Positions 35,601 through 47,184 are shown, numbered from the stretch's first letter. The stretch is 64,000 bases of DNA from Rhynchosporium graminicola (GCA_900074885.1 FJUW01000046.1:293408-357407); one strand, 5' to 3'. The notes: generated from the letters alone by a model not told the origin. Numbers and translations: made by a program.

Positions 35601-37045
35601 TCGTACCTGATATCTTATACTTTCGCACGCTACTTATACGCGAAGTATACGACTGATTAGAGACTACTTATCTAAGTGCAAAGAAGACCTTATAACTACT
35701 AGTATTATAATACTAGTAGTACGGAATCGCTTTAACTATTAACTAGTACTACTATAACTATTATACTTACCGACGAATTCAAGTGCCGCGTAATAAGAAA
35801 CCGGGCTTCCTCTAACTCCTACCTATACTATTATATCTATAGGAGCATATTACAGTCGACTACTATAGCTTTAACTACGATAAATATAGCTATAATAACA
35901 TTCTCGTATTTATCGACTGTTTTAGTAAATAAGTAATTAGTATTCTATACCGAAAGACCTCTAATACGCGCGACCTTATAAAGCTTTACTTATACTATAT
36001 ATACCGCTATTTCGGAGCTCTATTAATAATTACCTCTAATAGAGAGCCTTAATTCGTTTCCTGTTTTTAGATTATAGTTATTATAATTCTTAGTACTAAA
36101 AGATAGCTTTCTGCAGTAGACTACTTGCAAATAGATAGCTAAATAGAGATCTATAACTAATATCTCTAACGCAGATTACGACCTTTTATCTCTTATTATT
36201 AAGACGACTAATCGGAATTCTTACCTATTATAGATTACGCTTAGATAACTCTCCCTTACGAATCCCTTAGAGGTCTCTTACTCTTTAAAGTCGTTTATAG
36301 ATATATACCCTGCGTTAATTAGAATTAGAAAGACTTACTTAACTCTACTACGCCTACTAATAAGTTGAATACTTAGTAAGCTCTAGATTATACTAATCGC
36401 TTACGCGACACCTAGACTACTACTTAATCTAGCTTATAATATATATAAGCTAAGATATCCTAATCCTATAATCGCTTACGCTATAAAGTCGACTTTACTA
36501 TAAATAACTTTATCTAGCTAGATATACGCTACTTTACGAGTACTCGACTTAGTAAAAAACTCGACTTCCTAACTAATAGACCCTTCTATATAATTGAAAA
36601 AGTCAGAAGCTCTTATCGCCTAGAGCTCCCTGCTAGTATAAAAGTATATAACGTATTCCCTACTGCTAAGCTACGGAAGTATCTAAACGACCCCTTACTA
36701 AGATAAACCTTACTACTGCTACTACCTATTAATATTACTAGTAAGGATAAATAGGAGATCGAAGATATACTTACGTGCTATAAGTAGCGTAATAGCCTCT
36801 TATATTAAGTTTCCTAGTTAAATCAAGATATCGATCTCATATAGTACGACGCTATAGACATTAAATACGCTCTTACTAAGCTATAATAATTCCACCTTAA
36901 TAACCTAATATAAGCTAGACCTCCTGCTAGACTATCTAATTAGCTGAAAGCTTTCTACGATAGAATTAATAATTATAACTATCTTAATAATAATAAGGAG
37001 ATAGACTAACGCTCGAGGGCGAGCTTTTTTCGGAGGGGGGGGTAG
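32633..37045 (+). pseudogene. Element B pol remnant with chromodomain-like end
   Basis: Plus-strand polyprotein relic. Visible landmarks are a protease-like LPVLLNSGANRYYFIN (about 32662-32710), reverse transcriptase with VLPFGLTNSS and VYLDNILIYSND (about 34400-34530), RNase H text around 35040-35270, integrase with HTVDYYSF and FIDCFSK (about 35850-35930) and a second metal-site region near 36030, and a chromodomain-like EIEDILTCYK..LNQDIDLI (about 36750-36840). Every frame is broken. Several key acidic residues read as asparagine, as G-to-A mutation would give. Ends at a polypurine run before the 3' LTR. Confidence 0.82.
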
Positions 37046-37280
37046 TATGACGACTAGTTAGGTTTAGAGGTCTCTCCCTATTAGTAGAAACACTTACTAC
37101 TAAGCGAGATTACACGAGTAGAGTTTAGGGGCCCCTTTTTATATATATACTTCTATTCTCTCTCTACTTCTTTACTCCTTAGTTATAGATTCTCAAGTGA
37201 TTCTTACTACTTTATATTCATAGTAATATGAGGTCTTATTACTCAGGTAGTTTTGAGACCTTTCTAGAGTAAGCGTCACA
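37046..37280 (+). repeat. 3' LTR of element B
   Basis: Starts TATGACGACTAGTTAGG and ends AAGCGTCACA. Preceded by a purine/G run and followed by the GTTTT duplication. Confidence 0.9.
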
Positions 37281-37285
37281 GTTTT

Positions 37286-38821
37286 AGCGCGGAGGGAGTA
37301 CTAGCTTATACCGGGGTAGAAGTATATACGTATAGTACAGGAGTAGTTTATCGAGGAGCTAAGCTTAAGGACCGGTAAGAGGTAGAACTAGTAGTAGTCG
37401 TAGTAGTAATAGTAAGCTTATAGTACTATACTTAGGCAGTAGCTTTCTCGGGATAGGTATATTCCGAGTTATAGCGACGCTTAGTATTAAAAGAAAGTAA
37501 GGATCTAACTATAGAAGCGTAATCCTTATTTCATGTTAGTTTAATAATAAGAGTTAAAGCGCGTAAGAATAGTATAATCTTATCTTATATATAGAAGAAC
37601 TACTCTTTCTTTTTAACCTTACTTTAGATAGTAGCGCTTTGAAATCGACTACGAAACTCAGCGAAAGTCTCGCGTATATAACTAGGTTATTATATTTCTA
37701 AGCGTTAGAAAGCGTTATAGTAGTTATCTTCCTCTAAACTAGTAAGAAAGTTCTCCTCTAATAAGGAGATTATTTTATTACTAGTTTTAAACTTATTAGC
37801 GAGGTACTAAAGCGTAAGATACTCCTTAGCTAATCTAGTAACTAGCTCCTATACGAGAACGCGCTAGGAGAAGTCCGTAAGGTAGTAGTTAGCGTTTATA
37901 GCTAGCTGATCTCGTATCGATACTCTCTATTAGAGGAAAGTAGGGTCCGATCTATTATCTAGGAGCAGGATCTTCTTAGTAAGATAAGACTTCCTAGGGC
38001 GTAACTCTACTGATTCGGCGCCGAGAGAGGGAGATAGTTTATTAGGAATAGTATCCTCTCTCTCGGTACTACGTATTAGAATAGAGTTTATTAGGTTATT
38101 AAACTCTACTATACGCGGAGATTATAGTATTAGTTCTAGTAGGAGAGTCGAAGATAGGCGAGGGACTCTTATAAGGAACTTATCTTATACGGAGATTAGT
38201 CTATCTATAGTATTTTCTAGAGAGTTATTCTTTTTCTCTTAGTCTACTAATTATTATAAGAGGGAATAGATCAGGTTCGAGTTACTTACGGTAGTAAGAG
38301 TACTTAGCGATTATACTCCTAGTGAATTTCGCTTTTATTTTCCTTTCTCTCTCGGTTAGTACTTCCTTAATAAGGTATTAATATTCTCTAGGGTAAGAGA
38401 CGTTTAAGGTAAGGAAAGGTATAATAGATTAGGTTCGGAGGTAAAGCGGGGGGGATCGCGTTAGGTTCCCCTAGAACTAGAGGGGTCTCTAGTTTATTAG
38501 TTAAGAGCTATAATAGTAGCTTAAAAAGGGGTATATTAGGGCTATTTCAGTAGCGATACGTAGAGGTTAAAGTTCCGGGGTATTTATTATACTTTCTTTA
38601 AAATCTATCCATAATTCCTTTATACTAAGGGGGTTATTAAAGGAGCGTTAGCGAAGACCTCTTTTATTATACTATTTATAATAAGCTAAATTAAACCCTG
38701 ATTTATAATTATCTGAGAGATCTCTAGTATCTTAGCTATATACGAGTAGTTATCGAATAACTAACTTAGTAGTAAGATATTATAGTAAGCTATCTCCGGC
38801 TATCTTAATCTTTTTGTTTAA
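37286..38821 (-). pseudogene. Element A gag remnant
   Basis: Minus-strand interior of element A between its right LTR and the element B insertion. Position and polarity make it gag, and the frame appears to continue across the insertion into the zinc knuckle near 27900. No motif stands out alone, and stops are dense. Confidence 0.6.
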
Positions 38822-39089
38822 TATAATAATATAAGACTTAAGGCAGTATATAAGTAAGAATAAACGAGTAGGAAGGCTAAGAGCGATCTTATATAGTCTA
38901 TTACGAAGGAAATAAAAAGATAAGGAAGGAAGAAGAAGAGAGATAGAGTATAAGGTACCTTATATATATATACTAGTACTAGCCTGATACTATACCGAGT
39001 CGGATACTAGTTCTGCCGGGATACTTGTGAACTTGGGCCCTGGTATCTATCCTTCTTCTCATGTGATATTCAGGTGAGCTGTCGTCATA
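38822..39089 (-). repeat. LTR of element A (5' LTR by coding polarity)
   Basis: 268 bp, the same length as the partner LTR at 21396-21663. The first 25 bp differ from it only by C-to-T and G-to-A changes (TATAATAATATAAGACTT against TGTAACGACACAAGACTC). The far end is better preserved here than in the partner. Confidence 0.9.
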
Positions 39090-39094
39090 ACGTA

Positions 39095-40003
39095 TAGCTA
39101 GTATTAAGAAGCTTTCAAACTCCTTCTAGGTATACTATTTCCACCTCTAATTTCTTCTAATCCACGCCTTTAGATCTGCGAAACTCTCTTCAATTAGGTT
39201 GAAAAAGGGGTAATATAGTAGGAGATATTTAAGCTGAAGACCGAAGGTAGCGTATAAGATAGCGACTTTAGGAGCTCTATAGATAGAGGCGTTATCTATA
39301 ATAATAACTCTGATTCTAAGCTTAATATACTCCGGTAAGATACTCTTTTTAAGCTATTCAGTGAAGATCTCTATAGTAATAGAGCCTTAGAAGATTAAAA
39401 GCTAATAATACCCCCTTATAGAGTATACTAGTAATATTAACTACCTTATCGACCTTTTTAGAACCCTCGATACCTCTACTAGAGCTCCTCTTAGAGCCTA
39501 ACCTCTCCTTCTTTCTGCTATACGTTTATTATAAGCAGATTTATCGATAAAGTAAAGGTAGTGAGAATTCCAGAATACTATCTTACGCCTCTAAGTAGCG
39601 ATTAATTCGTCGTTTCGTTAGGCCGCAGATACTAAAAGTACTTTCTTAGTATATTTAATTCGTTTAAGAGCTTTAGAGACTTGATTAATCGATATATCGA
39701 TATCGTAAGCTTCGTAAAGGTAAGTAGTAATCTTATCTAAGTACAGATCTGGATCTCTCTCTAATAGAGCTATAATATATAGCTCTATATTATTAGTTAT
39801 TACTAGCTGAGGATCTCTCCGGCGTCGATTTAGAGCCTTATCTTATTAGATTCGATAATTACGCTAGTAAATTATCTTATATATTATTCTATACTCTCTT
39901 GCTAAGGCGCGCAGGTCAAGATTCTCTCCTGAACGTAGTACTTGATCGATTTAGTATGTTTTCTATGCTAGCAGATTAGGAGCTATAATATTAATGTTAT
40001 AGT
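39095..40003 (-). pseudogene. Tc1/mariner-like transposase remnant
   Basis: The minus strand, read from about 40000 downward, gives a DDE transposase broken by several stops. Motifs in order: an N-terminal helix-turn-helix-like part (LDLRALAREYRI), first catalytic region YFIDKSAYNKR, second VIIIDNASIYRA, and third LLYYPFFNLIEESFADLKAW, matching the D, D, E pattern of fungal Tc1-like transposases. Cut-and-paste transposition in the nucleus is its family role. It is inactive here through premature stops. The tail lies next to the insertion site of element A. Confidence 0.85.
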
Positions 40004-40197
40004 AGACTTAATATATACTCTATAGATTAAGAGCTTCAAAAAGAAGTAGTTTGGAGGCAAATCGGTATAGTATTTATAGAGCTTCAGTAGTTTCTAGTTC
40101 TCATAATTATAGCATATTAATATTTAGTGGGGTTCACACTAAAAGGCGGTGTACCGGCGTTATTTACTGAAGAATCACGCCAAACCGAAGAATAGCT
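40004..40197 (-). repeat. Right terminal inverted repeat of the DNA transposon
   Basis: Reverse complement of 19059-19253 with few differences. The outer tip reads ..CCGAAGAATAGCT, followed by the TA duplication. Confidence 0.9.
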
Positions 40198-40364
40198 TAT
40201 ATTTTGTGATTACGATTCCCCCCTCGCAAGTCCGGCCCAATTCCAGAAGCGCCAAGAAAGCGGCCGCCTCAGTCTAAGATATGGTTGCGAATTCGGATCG
40301 AGGATGTTGATTTCGTATTTCCCGACGCGTTGAACAATTGGCTCGAAAATATTCGGATAGCGCT
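40198..40364 (+). promoter_or_regulatory. Short upstream region of the BolA-like gene
   Basis: Only about 165 bp separate the transposon edge from the ATG. The composition is that of normal host DNA (GC-rich, with CGCCAAG and GCGGCCGCC). Any older distal promoter is now beyond the transposon block. Confidence 0.6.
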
Positions 40365-40846
40365 ATGGCAGAGACAGCAGGTGTTACGCAGGAGGTGCTG
40401 AAGGAGAAGATCACTCAAAGCCTAGGAGCAGTCCATGTCGAGATCGAAGATATGTCTGGTAAGGACCCCGCTACCCCTCTAAATGCATATGCATCTCTCC
40501 ATCTCTTGGACCTGCAGAATCCTTCTTGATGTTTTTCCCCTATACATATAAAAACAATCTTTCCCTCAATCTTTAGCTTGTTTGACAAGACTGATTCGCG
40601 GTATCAGGTGGCTGCGGACAAGCCTACTCAGCCATAATAGTATCGCCGCAATTCGAAAAGAAGACGACGCTTGCAAGACATCGACTGGTCAATACGGCGT
40701 TGAAAGCGGAGGTTGCTGCCATCCACGCCTGGACGCCGAAGTGCTACACACCAGAACAATGGGAGAAGCTGAACGTTGAGGGAAAGGGTGTTGTTGCTCT
40801 GGGGAAGGAGACGAATGGAGAGGTGGTTCGTGGCACGGCGGCTTGA
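40365..40846 (+). CDS. fra2: BolA2/Fra2-like iron-sulfur regulatory protein
   Basis: Small BolA-domain protein. Family members pair with CGFS monothiol glutaredoxins to bind a [2Fe-2S] cluster, and in yeast Fra2 with Grx3/4 reports iron status to the regulator Aft1. Exon 1 is 40365-40458 and exon 2 is 40608-40846, joined across a 149-nt intron (GTAAGG..TATCAG), giving 110 residues. The joint makes [10 protein letters not shown], the BolA loop with its cysteine. The invariant RHRLVN follows with the cluster-ligand histidine, then [16 protein letters not shown], which suits the cytosolic BolA2/Fra2 type rather than mitochondrial BolA1/3. The length is normal, with a short glycine/valine tail. 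The intron is longer than others in the window. An upstream TTG in frame is not needed. The gene looks intact despite lying beside the transposon. Confidence 0.88.
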
Positions 40847-42117
40847 GGGATTCTAGTCGGGGGCCTGAGAGAAGGAAGAACCTGAATCACATCGAGACGA
40901 GTCACAGATCCGAGAAGGGGAGGCTGGTCAAGGAATTAAGGGTGTAGGAAGATTTTGATACCAGGTAATTGAGGTGGATAGGTTCGTACCTATGGGGCCT
41001 CGTGGAAGATAGGGTGTTCCGCCAGAGTGAAAGAAGGATCGGAGCGCATGGCGCTTTGGCTGCATGATATGGAGAAGATGCATATCATGTCAAGCTTTGA
41101 CACATGAAAATAAATGTCTTCAGACAACTTCAGTACATTGCCTCGCCCTTCCCTGAGCAGAGCCTCACGAGATCGAAGGTGATGCTAGTTCCGGAGACCT
41201 TGCCATTCCTCTCTTTTCAGGCCACGAAGAGCTACCAGAATGATTATCGACTGATCATATGTATGTTGTCTGTGTCGCTTGCAACAGCATTTCTCCATCC
41301 CCCCTCATCACTGGGCCAAGTCTCCTCCAGAAGTCATGAGATGTGCTCGTAACATCATTAAGATGCAAGTAAGCCCAAATTCGGAGAGAGTAGCCCCTCC
41401 ATAATTTGGTTTGGTTTCAACATGGTTGCTGTCTTCTGCCTACTTGAGGCAGAAATCTTGGGAATCTCCGAAAGTGACTCAAATCGTCTTGCTCATACGC
41501 TGAGCAACGAGACTGAAGACTGCCACAGAAGACATGAACAGTACAATATTGTAGAACTAGTCCTCATGAGTAAAGTTTCAATGAGGACTTGCGATACTTA
41601 CTGCGTTCCTTGAATATGCGCTCTCCTCAGCATCTGTACGAGCTTCAACGAAGAGCCGGCGGAGATTAGGGAGGTTTGCCTTAGAAGATGCGATTAGACT
41701 CATGGTGATTTTAGAACTTGGGATGAAATGAATCATTCTTACCATTCTGTCGAGATGCTCAATTATCTCTTGTTTCCAAACCCTTTCCCTCGACAGGGAA
41801 TGCAAGTGAAGTTTATGGGTATTACCCCCTTGTTCCTGGTGATTACAAGTACTGTATAAGTACTAGCGCGAAATTCAAGGTTGACAACAGAAGGCTGAAG
41901 CTGTAGCGATTAAGAGCATACCTACTCTTCATCACCACAACCGATAACGCCTTTCCATACTGCGACGCATATAACCAAAACCCTATCTATTTCTCGAAAT
42001 TGTGATACCGTATCACAGTCCCCCTCCACGATTTGCACGAGGCTGCAAACACACCGTGGAACAAAAAACAGACCCTGGGCGTATGAGGGGCACCTCAAAT
42101 CGCCATCTGTGTGAGCG
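40847..42117. other. Spacer before AP-1 beta gene
   Basis: About 1.3 kb holding the BolA-like 3' flank and the adaptin promoter. Short open frames at 41104-41352 and 41422-41613 have no recognisable character. No repeats or RNA genes noticed. Confidence 0.5.
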
Positions 42118-44481
42118 ATGGCGGTAAATAGGATCAAAGGGGCCTTCGCGGTACCCAAGAAAGGAGAGACCTTCGAGTTGAGGGCTGGCCTGGTATCACA
42201 ATATGCGTATGAGCGCAAGGAGGCTATTCAGAAGACCATCATGTCCATGACCTTGGGCAAGGATGTGTCTGCGCTGTTCCCTGATGTGCTGAAGAACATT
42301 GCAACAACAGACCTGGACCAGAAGAAACTGGTATACCTTTACTTGATGTAAGCATATTATCGCCCATGCTACTGCTACTATAACTGGTTGCTGAGCTATC
42401 TGTTAGGAACTATGCCAAATCACATCCAGACCTGTGTATTCTAGCGGTCAACACTTTCGTACAAGATTCCGAAGACCCAAACCCTCTGGTAAGAGCGCTG
42501 GCGATCCGTACAATGGGATGTATTCGGGTGGATAAGATGGTAGATTACATGGAGGAGCCACTACGGAAAACATTACGAGACGAATCCCCCTACGTCCGGA
42601 AAACGGCTGCCATATGTGTTGCGAAGCTCTTTGATCTCAACCCAACGATGTGTCTGGAGAACGGGTTCCTTGAGACCTTACAAGAAATGATTGGAGATCC
42701 AAATCCCATGGTGGTAGCCAATTCTGTTACAGCACTGGTTGAGATTAATGAGGCAGCTCCAGAAACCAAAGCACTTCGAATAACTCCAGCTACGCTCAAG
42801 AAGATGCTGATGGCTCTCAATGAGTGTACAGAGTGGGGAAGAGTGACTATCCTTACGACTTTGGCCGACTATAAGGCCCAGGACGTGAAGGAATCAGAGC
42901 ACATCTGCGAGAGAGTTTCGCCGCAGTTCCAGCATGTAAACCCTAGTGTTGTATTGGCAGCTGTGAAAGTTGTCTTTTTGCACATGAGGAATGTCAGCCA
43001 AGAGTTGAATAAGCAATATTTGAAGAAGATGGCGCCTCCTTTAGGTAGGTTACTTGGCGATTTTTGTTCATTCTATTATTAATCATATTCAGTCACTCTT
43101 GTGGCGTCCGCTCCAGAAGTTCAATATGTTGCTCTCAGGAACATCGATTTGTTGCTTCAAGCCAAGCCAGATATCCTCAGCAAAGAGCTGCGAGTGTTTT
43201 TCTGCAAATACAACGATCCTCCATATGTCAAGCTACAGAAATTGGAGATCATGGTACGGATAGCCAATGACAATAACGTCGATCAACTCTTGGCAGAATT
43301 GAAGGAGTACGCCTTGGAAGTCGATATGGATTTTGTTCGAAGAGCTGTCAAGGCCATCGGTCAAGCGGCTATCAAGATCGAGAGTGCCAGCGAGAAGTGC
43401 GTCAACACACTCCTGGATCTTATTGCTACCAAGGTCAATTATGTTGTTCAAGAAGCCATCGTGGTCATTAAAGATATCTTCCGAAAGTATCCTGGTTACG
43501 AAGGCATCATTCCTACGCTTTGCAAATATATCGACGAGCTAGATGAGCCAAACGCTCGAGGTGCTCTTATTTGGATCGTCGGAGAATATGCCGAGAAGAT
43601 CAGCAATGCTGATGAAATCCTGGCTGGATTTGTTGAAGGTTTCATGGAAGAATTCACACAAACTCAGCTTCAAATCTTGACCGCGGTAGTCAAGCTGTTC
43701 TTGAAAAAGCCCGATAACAACCAAGGCTTGGTACAAAAAGTCCTCCAAGCAGCCACAGCGGAAAACGATAATCCGGATATTAGAGACAGAGCATACGTCT
43801 ATTGGCGTCTACTTTCAGGTGACCTTTCCGTCGCAAAGGTATGCAGAACTTGACATTAGGTCTGCAACAGAAAGCTCACAGATATAGGACATTATCCTCT
43901 CCGACAAGCCTCCCATCACCACAACAATGTCATCTCTTCCTCCGGCTCTTCTTGAGTCACTCCTCAACGAACTATCTACCCTCGCCTCAGTTTATCACAA
44001 ACCACCCGAGACATTTGTCGGTCACGGCCGTTATGGAGCCGACGCCATTCAGCATGCTGCAATTCAAGAACAGCGCCAAGATGCCGCCGACAACCCTATC
44101 GCTGCCGCAGCCATTACGGCACCAAATGGTCAGAACGCCGAAAACCTCCTTGACATTGATTTCGATGGTGCAGCTCCAGCATCCGCTGACGCACCTCCAA
44201 GTGGTGGAGCATCTGGCTTAGAGGGACTAGCTGGCACACCACAAAGAGTCGCTAGTCCAACAGCTGGTCCTCCACCTGGTGCAAGCAGTATGGATGATAT
44301 GATGGGCCTCTTTGATGTGAATGGAAGTAGCTCAGGTGCTCCAGCAGCAGGACAGAATAATATGATGAATGGTTTTGCTGGCTTGGATCTTGGAGGTGCT
44401 TCTCAGCCTCCCCCGACACAGACGCAAATGCATGGTGACTCGTCCAGAAAGACAAATGAGGATTTGCTAGGCATGTTTTGA
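42118..44481 (+). CDS. apl2: AP-1 complex beta subunit (beta-adaptin)
   Basis: Large subunit of the clathrin adaptor AP-1, acting in trans-Golgi/endosome traffic. Four exons: 42118-42347, 42407-43044, 43093-43838 and 43888-44481, giving 735 residues, close to yeast Apl2. Introns of 59, 48 and 49 nt all restore frame. The start [17 protein letters not shown] and the alpha-solenoid trunk (for example [17 protein letters not shown] and [17 protein letters not shown]) are beta-adaptin hallmarks. The hinge has a clathrin-box-like NLLDIDFDG near residue 615 and ends in DLLGMF. There is no C-terminal ear domain, as usual for fungal AP-1 beta. AP-2 beta was considered; length and hinge fit AP-1 better. 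Intact. Confidence 0.93.
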
Positions 44482-45124
44482 AATGCTGATTTGATCCAGT
44501 AAACTTTCGTAGCGAGGGAAGGAAAGGGCGACTTAGCTTGATCAATCTTTGATTAACCGCAACCAACTAAATGCAATTCATTTATGATGTCCAATTCGTG
44601 AAAATTCTTTGTTGTCTTTTCAATATCCCCAAATTTCGTGAACAGACAAATTCATAACTGACTAGGAAATTCACCTTTCAAACACACTAAAATTATCGCT
44701 TCGTCAAAGTCATCAAGACCTTATTTGGAATTGGGTGTTTACTTTTGGCCATAGCCCTTGATGTTTCCTGTCTTTTAGGATCGCGTAGCGAGATTGGGTA
44801 CAGAACATCAAGCGAAAGGATACTTCAGTTCTATTGAGCAGTTCCTCACCAACCTTTGCAGACGTCAACTAAGGTCTTCGTGGTTACCGAATCATATTGT
44901 TTCGGATCGAAATAAAAGACTCGACCCCCTGACTGTACTCCCAGTTTTAAGGGGACATGTTCAATATGACAAAGTTAGTTTTAGTATTCTGTAATCGATT
45001 ATTCGATCAACTCCGACGAGCAGTCCTGGCAAGCTTGCCCTCGTCAGCAGCATAATCAGATGTTGGGGTTGTGATGATGTATGAAGTTTATTCAGCACTC
45101 CGCTCCATTTGGTGGTTTGAAACC
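44482..45124. other. Spacer between AP-1 beta and a small minus-strand gene
   Basis: 3' flanks of two converging genes. Nothing else recognised. Confidence 0.5.
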
Positions 45125-45372
45125 TTAACGCTTGTTCAGAGGCGAGTCGTTCACTGGGTTGAGGATCATCTTGTCCGTGAGAGGGTCGGCAATGTAGTCA
45201 GTTTCCATACGCGCTTTCTGCTCATCAAGGAGGGTCTGAGACGGCACTCATTTCCCGTCGTCGACTTCTGTGCTTCAAAGCAAAATCCTTCTCCTTCCTT
45301 GTTGTTGAAAGTGGCGACATTGCTGGTGGTGAGTAAGGCAGCTAAACTCACACGCAAGAATATACGCGTCAT
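45125..45372 (-). pseudogene. Small unknown protein gene with one frameshift
   Basis: The minus strand from the ATG at 45372 reads MTRIFLRVSLAALLTTSNVATF, a signal- or mitochondrial-type start, then KEGEGFCFEAQKSTTGNECRL. Near 45234 the sensible frame changes, and the next frame continues LLDEQKARMETDYIADPLTD to NPVNDSPLNKR and a stop at 45127-45125. The total is 248 nt, one base short of 83 codons, so one missing base accounts for the break. No GT..AG pair can bridge it. Both halves have gene-like composition, so I take it as one gene with a sequencing gap or a fresh mutation. I do not recognise the family. Confidence 0.5.
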
Positions 45373-47184
45373 ATTGAGGTAATCGTATCTTTGAATGAGA
45401 TGTCAGTAGTTGTTAACAGTAGTGCTGAGATTGAATTGACGTAGAAGGATATAGCTCTACCTGTAAGAAATAGGGATTGATCTGAGAATTAAATACGTAT
45501 CGTTCAGAACCGACAATCTGGGTATCCTGAAAGAAAGACGTGGTAACTTCTCAAGCATTGGTATGCTTAGCCTCTTCCTGTCTAGGAAGTCAAATATAGC
45601 CTTAGGTGCATCTTTACCAATGAATCATTATCGAATGATTGGTGTCAATCCGGTCGATGCTTGAAGGGAAGGCGAGGAGGTTAGCCAATTTCTTGGTTTA
45701 GAAGTTCTAGCGATGAAAGCTGAATGAAGGTGATTTATCGTTGTTATATAGCCTATTGCTTTCACAAAAAATACCCACTCAGCTGTATCGTGATGATTGA
45801 CCTCAGAGAATGCTCTTCTAGGCCTTCAGTCCGTCTTCAGCAATCTCATCTCGTCTTACCTAATGCTCAAAAAGACCTCAGCCATCCACCCCGTTTCTAT
45901 CTCGGAAGGGGCCATACCACGTAGACCTTCGACCACTGCGTGCTAGTTAAGCTCAGTACAGAAGAAGGTCTAAGCAGAGCATCCCTCCGTTCAACTATCA
46001 CAGTGATATTAACCCTGGCTTTTTTATTCAGACCGTTAGTATTTCTGTGCCAAGGTTTCCCTGGTTCAGCCTCCAACTCTGGGGTCAGGCTATATACTCT
46101 GCGATTTGATTTAGCTTCCTATGATCTTCCCAGGGGGAAATCACTACTGGAAGACTTCGAGAGCTCTCCGACCGCTCAGGAACCATGTTGAGTCAAAACT
46201 TGTCGACTCCTCGATCTAGAGTTTGTGAGAGTTTTAAATCCGCCAGGACCGACTTCGAATGCTATCTGGAATAACGCAGACGTCAGAATATTGCTAAGAA
46301 TATTTCGAAAGGGAAGCATGGCTTGAATTATCATAGAAACTCCTCTGCTATTTGTCAATATCGAGTGGACACCCATAGTCTCGTAAGCTGAGTCTCCGAG
46401 GAAAAAAAGTTCTTTGATAGTCTCAGATATATTCCGAGCCAATTCGAAAGAGTGTATTTATATTTTATAGCGAGCCTGTAGCTAGCGATCCGTTACAAAT
46501 GATGAGAGCGCTGGTATCGGTCAATTAACAATGCAACACAATGTCGAATCTTCTGCATAATTTGCAGAGAAGTTATCAGAGCAAATAGCTCATCTCGAGT
46601 TCGGGTGGGGATTTTGAAGTGCAAGGGACATGTGCCCCGTTCGTGATTGCCATTGATCTCAACTTGACCTCATATTGTCGATTCTAGGATGGCTTCGTAA
46701 GCTCACATTTCCCTTCTGATAACGTTCTATGAGATCTGGTGACTTGTGAAAACATGAAGACCACTATTGTCTAGAAATAACGAACACAAACTAGCCAACC
46801 CATAAATGTCGGAAATAACTAGTCAATGTTGAAGAAGGTGATATTCCGATGCATATGAAAGTAACAAATCACTATCTTGATTTCATAATTTTTCGATACC
46901 AAAGTCTTGAGATCTTTCCGTGATATCGCTATTGTAGTCAAGTTAAGTTCTTGGCTAGTTTTGTGCCTTGAGTAGTCTCACATTGCGAGTGCATCTACAA
47001 ATAAAGTCAACAAACCGTGATATCCTTGGCGAGGCTTCGGGTAAATTGACACCCCTGCAAACTCACCGGGCTGCATCATCCGCGTCGCGACTTTTGAACG
47101 CGTTCTATTCTTCAGCCTCGTCTGCTCTAGATCGAAACCATCAACAACTGCTGCACTAGAAAAGAGAACCACTCTACAATCGCC
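45373..47184. other. Spacer, no gene recognised
   Basis: About 1.8 kb. Open frames at 45724-45924, 45940-46191 and 46176-46442 have no motif and biased composition. The last part holds the promoter of the DEK-C/HIRIP3-like gene. Confidence 0.5.

Larger units (their letters stand above)
27935..37280 (+). mobile_element. Ty3/gypsy chromovirus-type LTR retrotransposon B
   Basis: LTRs of 235-236 bp at 27935-28170 and 37046-37280 lie in direct orientation, with GTTTT duplications outside (27930-27934 and 37281-37285). Plus-strand order is gag, protease, reverse transcriptase, RNase H, integrase and chromodomain-like end, which is the chromovirus arrangement. It sits in the gag of element A, just before the zinc knuckle. 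An inverted second copy splits it between gag and protease. It is heavily mutated, with stops throughout. Confidence 0.9.
21396..39089 (-). mobile_element. Ty3/gypsy LTR retrotransposon A (interrupted)
   Basis: Bounded by 268-bp direct LTRs and by ACGTA duplications (21391-21395 and 39090-39094). Coding polarity is minus: gag at the right (38821-37286), then, across the inserted element B, zinc knuckle, protease and reverse transcriptase (27929-21670). A polypurine tract reads out of the minus strand next to the left LTR (C-run at 21667-21675). All frames are broken by stops. Element A lies in the region between the two decayed frames of the DNA transposon, near the end of its transposase. 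Its own length without inserts is about 8.3 kb. Confidence 0.88.
19059..40197. mobile_element. Tc1/mariner-like DNA transposon carrying nested retroelements
   Basis: Outermost element of the nest. Inverted repeats of about 195 bp mark both ends and share the core ATTCTTCGGTTTGGCG about 7 bp inside each tip. A TA dinucleotide flanks each side (19057-19058 and 40198-40199), the target duplication of Tc1/mariner elements. A decayed transposase with Tc1-type motifs is on the minus strand at the right. Without the inserted solo LTR and element A the unit would be about 3.2 kb, longer than a simple Tc1 element. The extra length is on the left, where a second decayed frame lies. The outermost bases differ between the two tips (CAGTGATT against AGCTATT), so the exact ends are good to a base or two. 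Confidence 0.8.

Noticed and set aside
46176..46442. 88-residue minus-strand frame
   Set aside because: No motif, signal or conserved-looking text; left as spacer.
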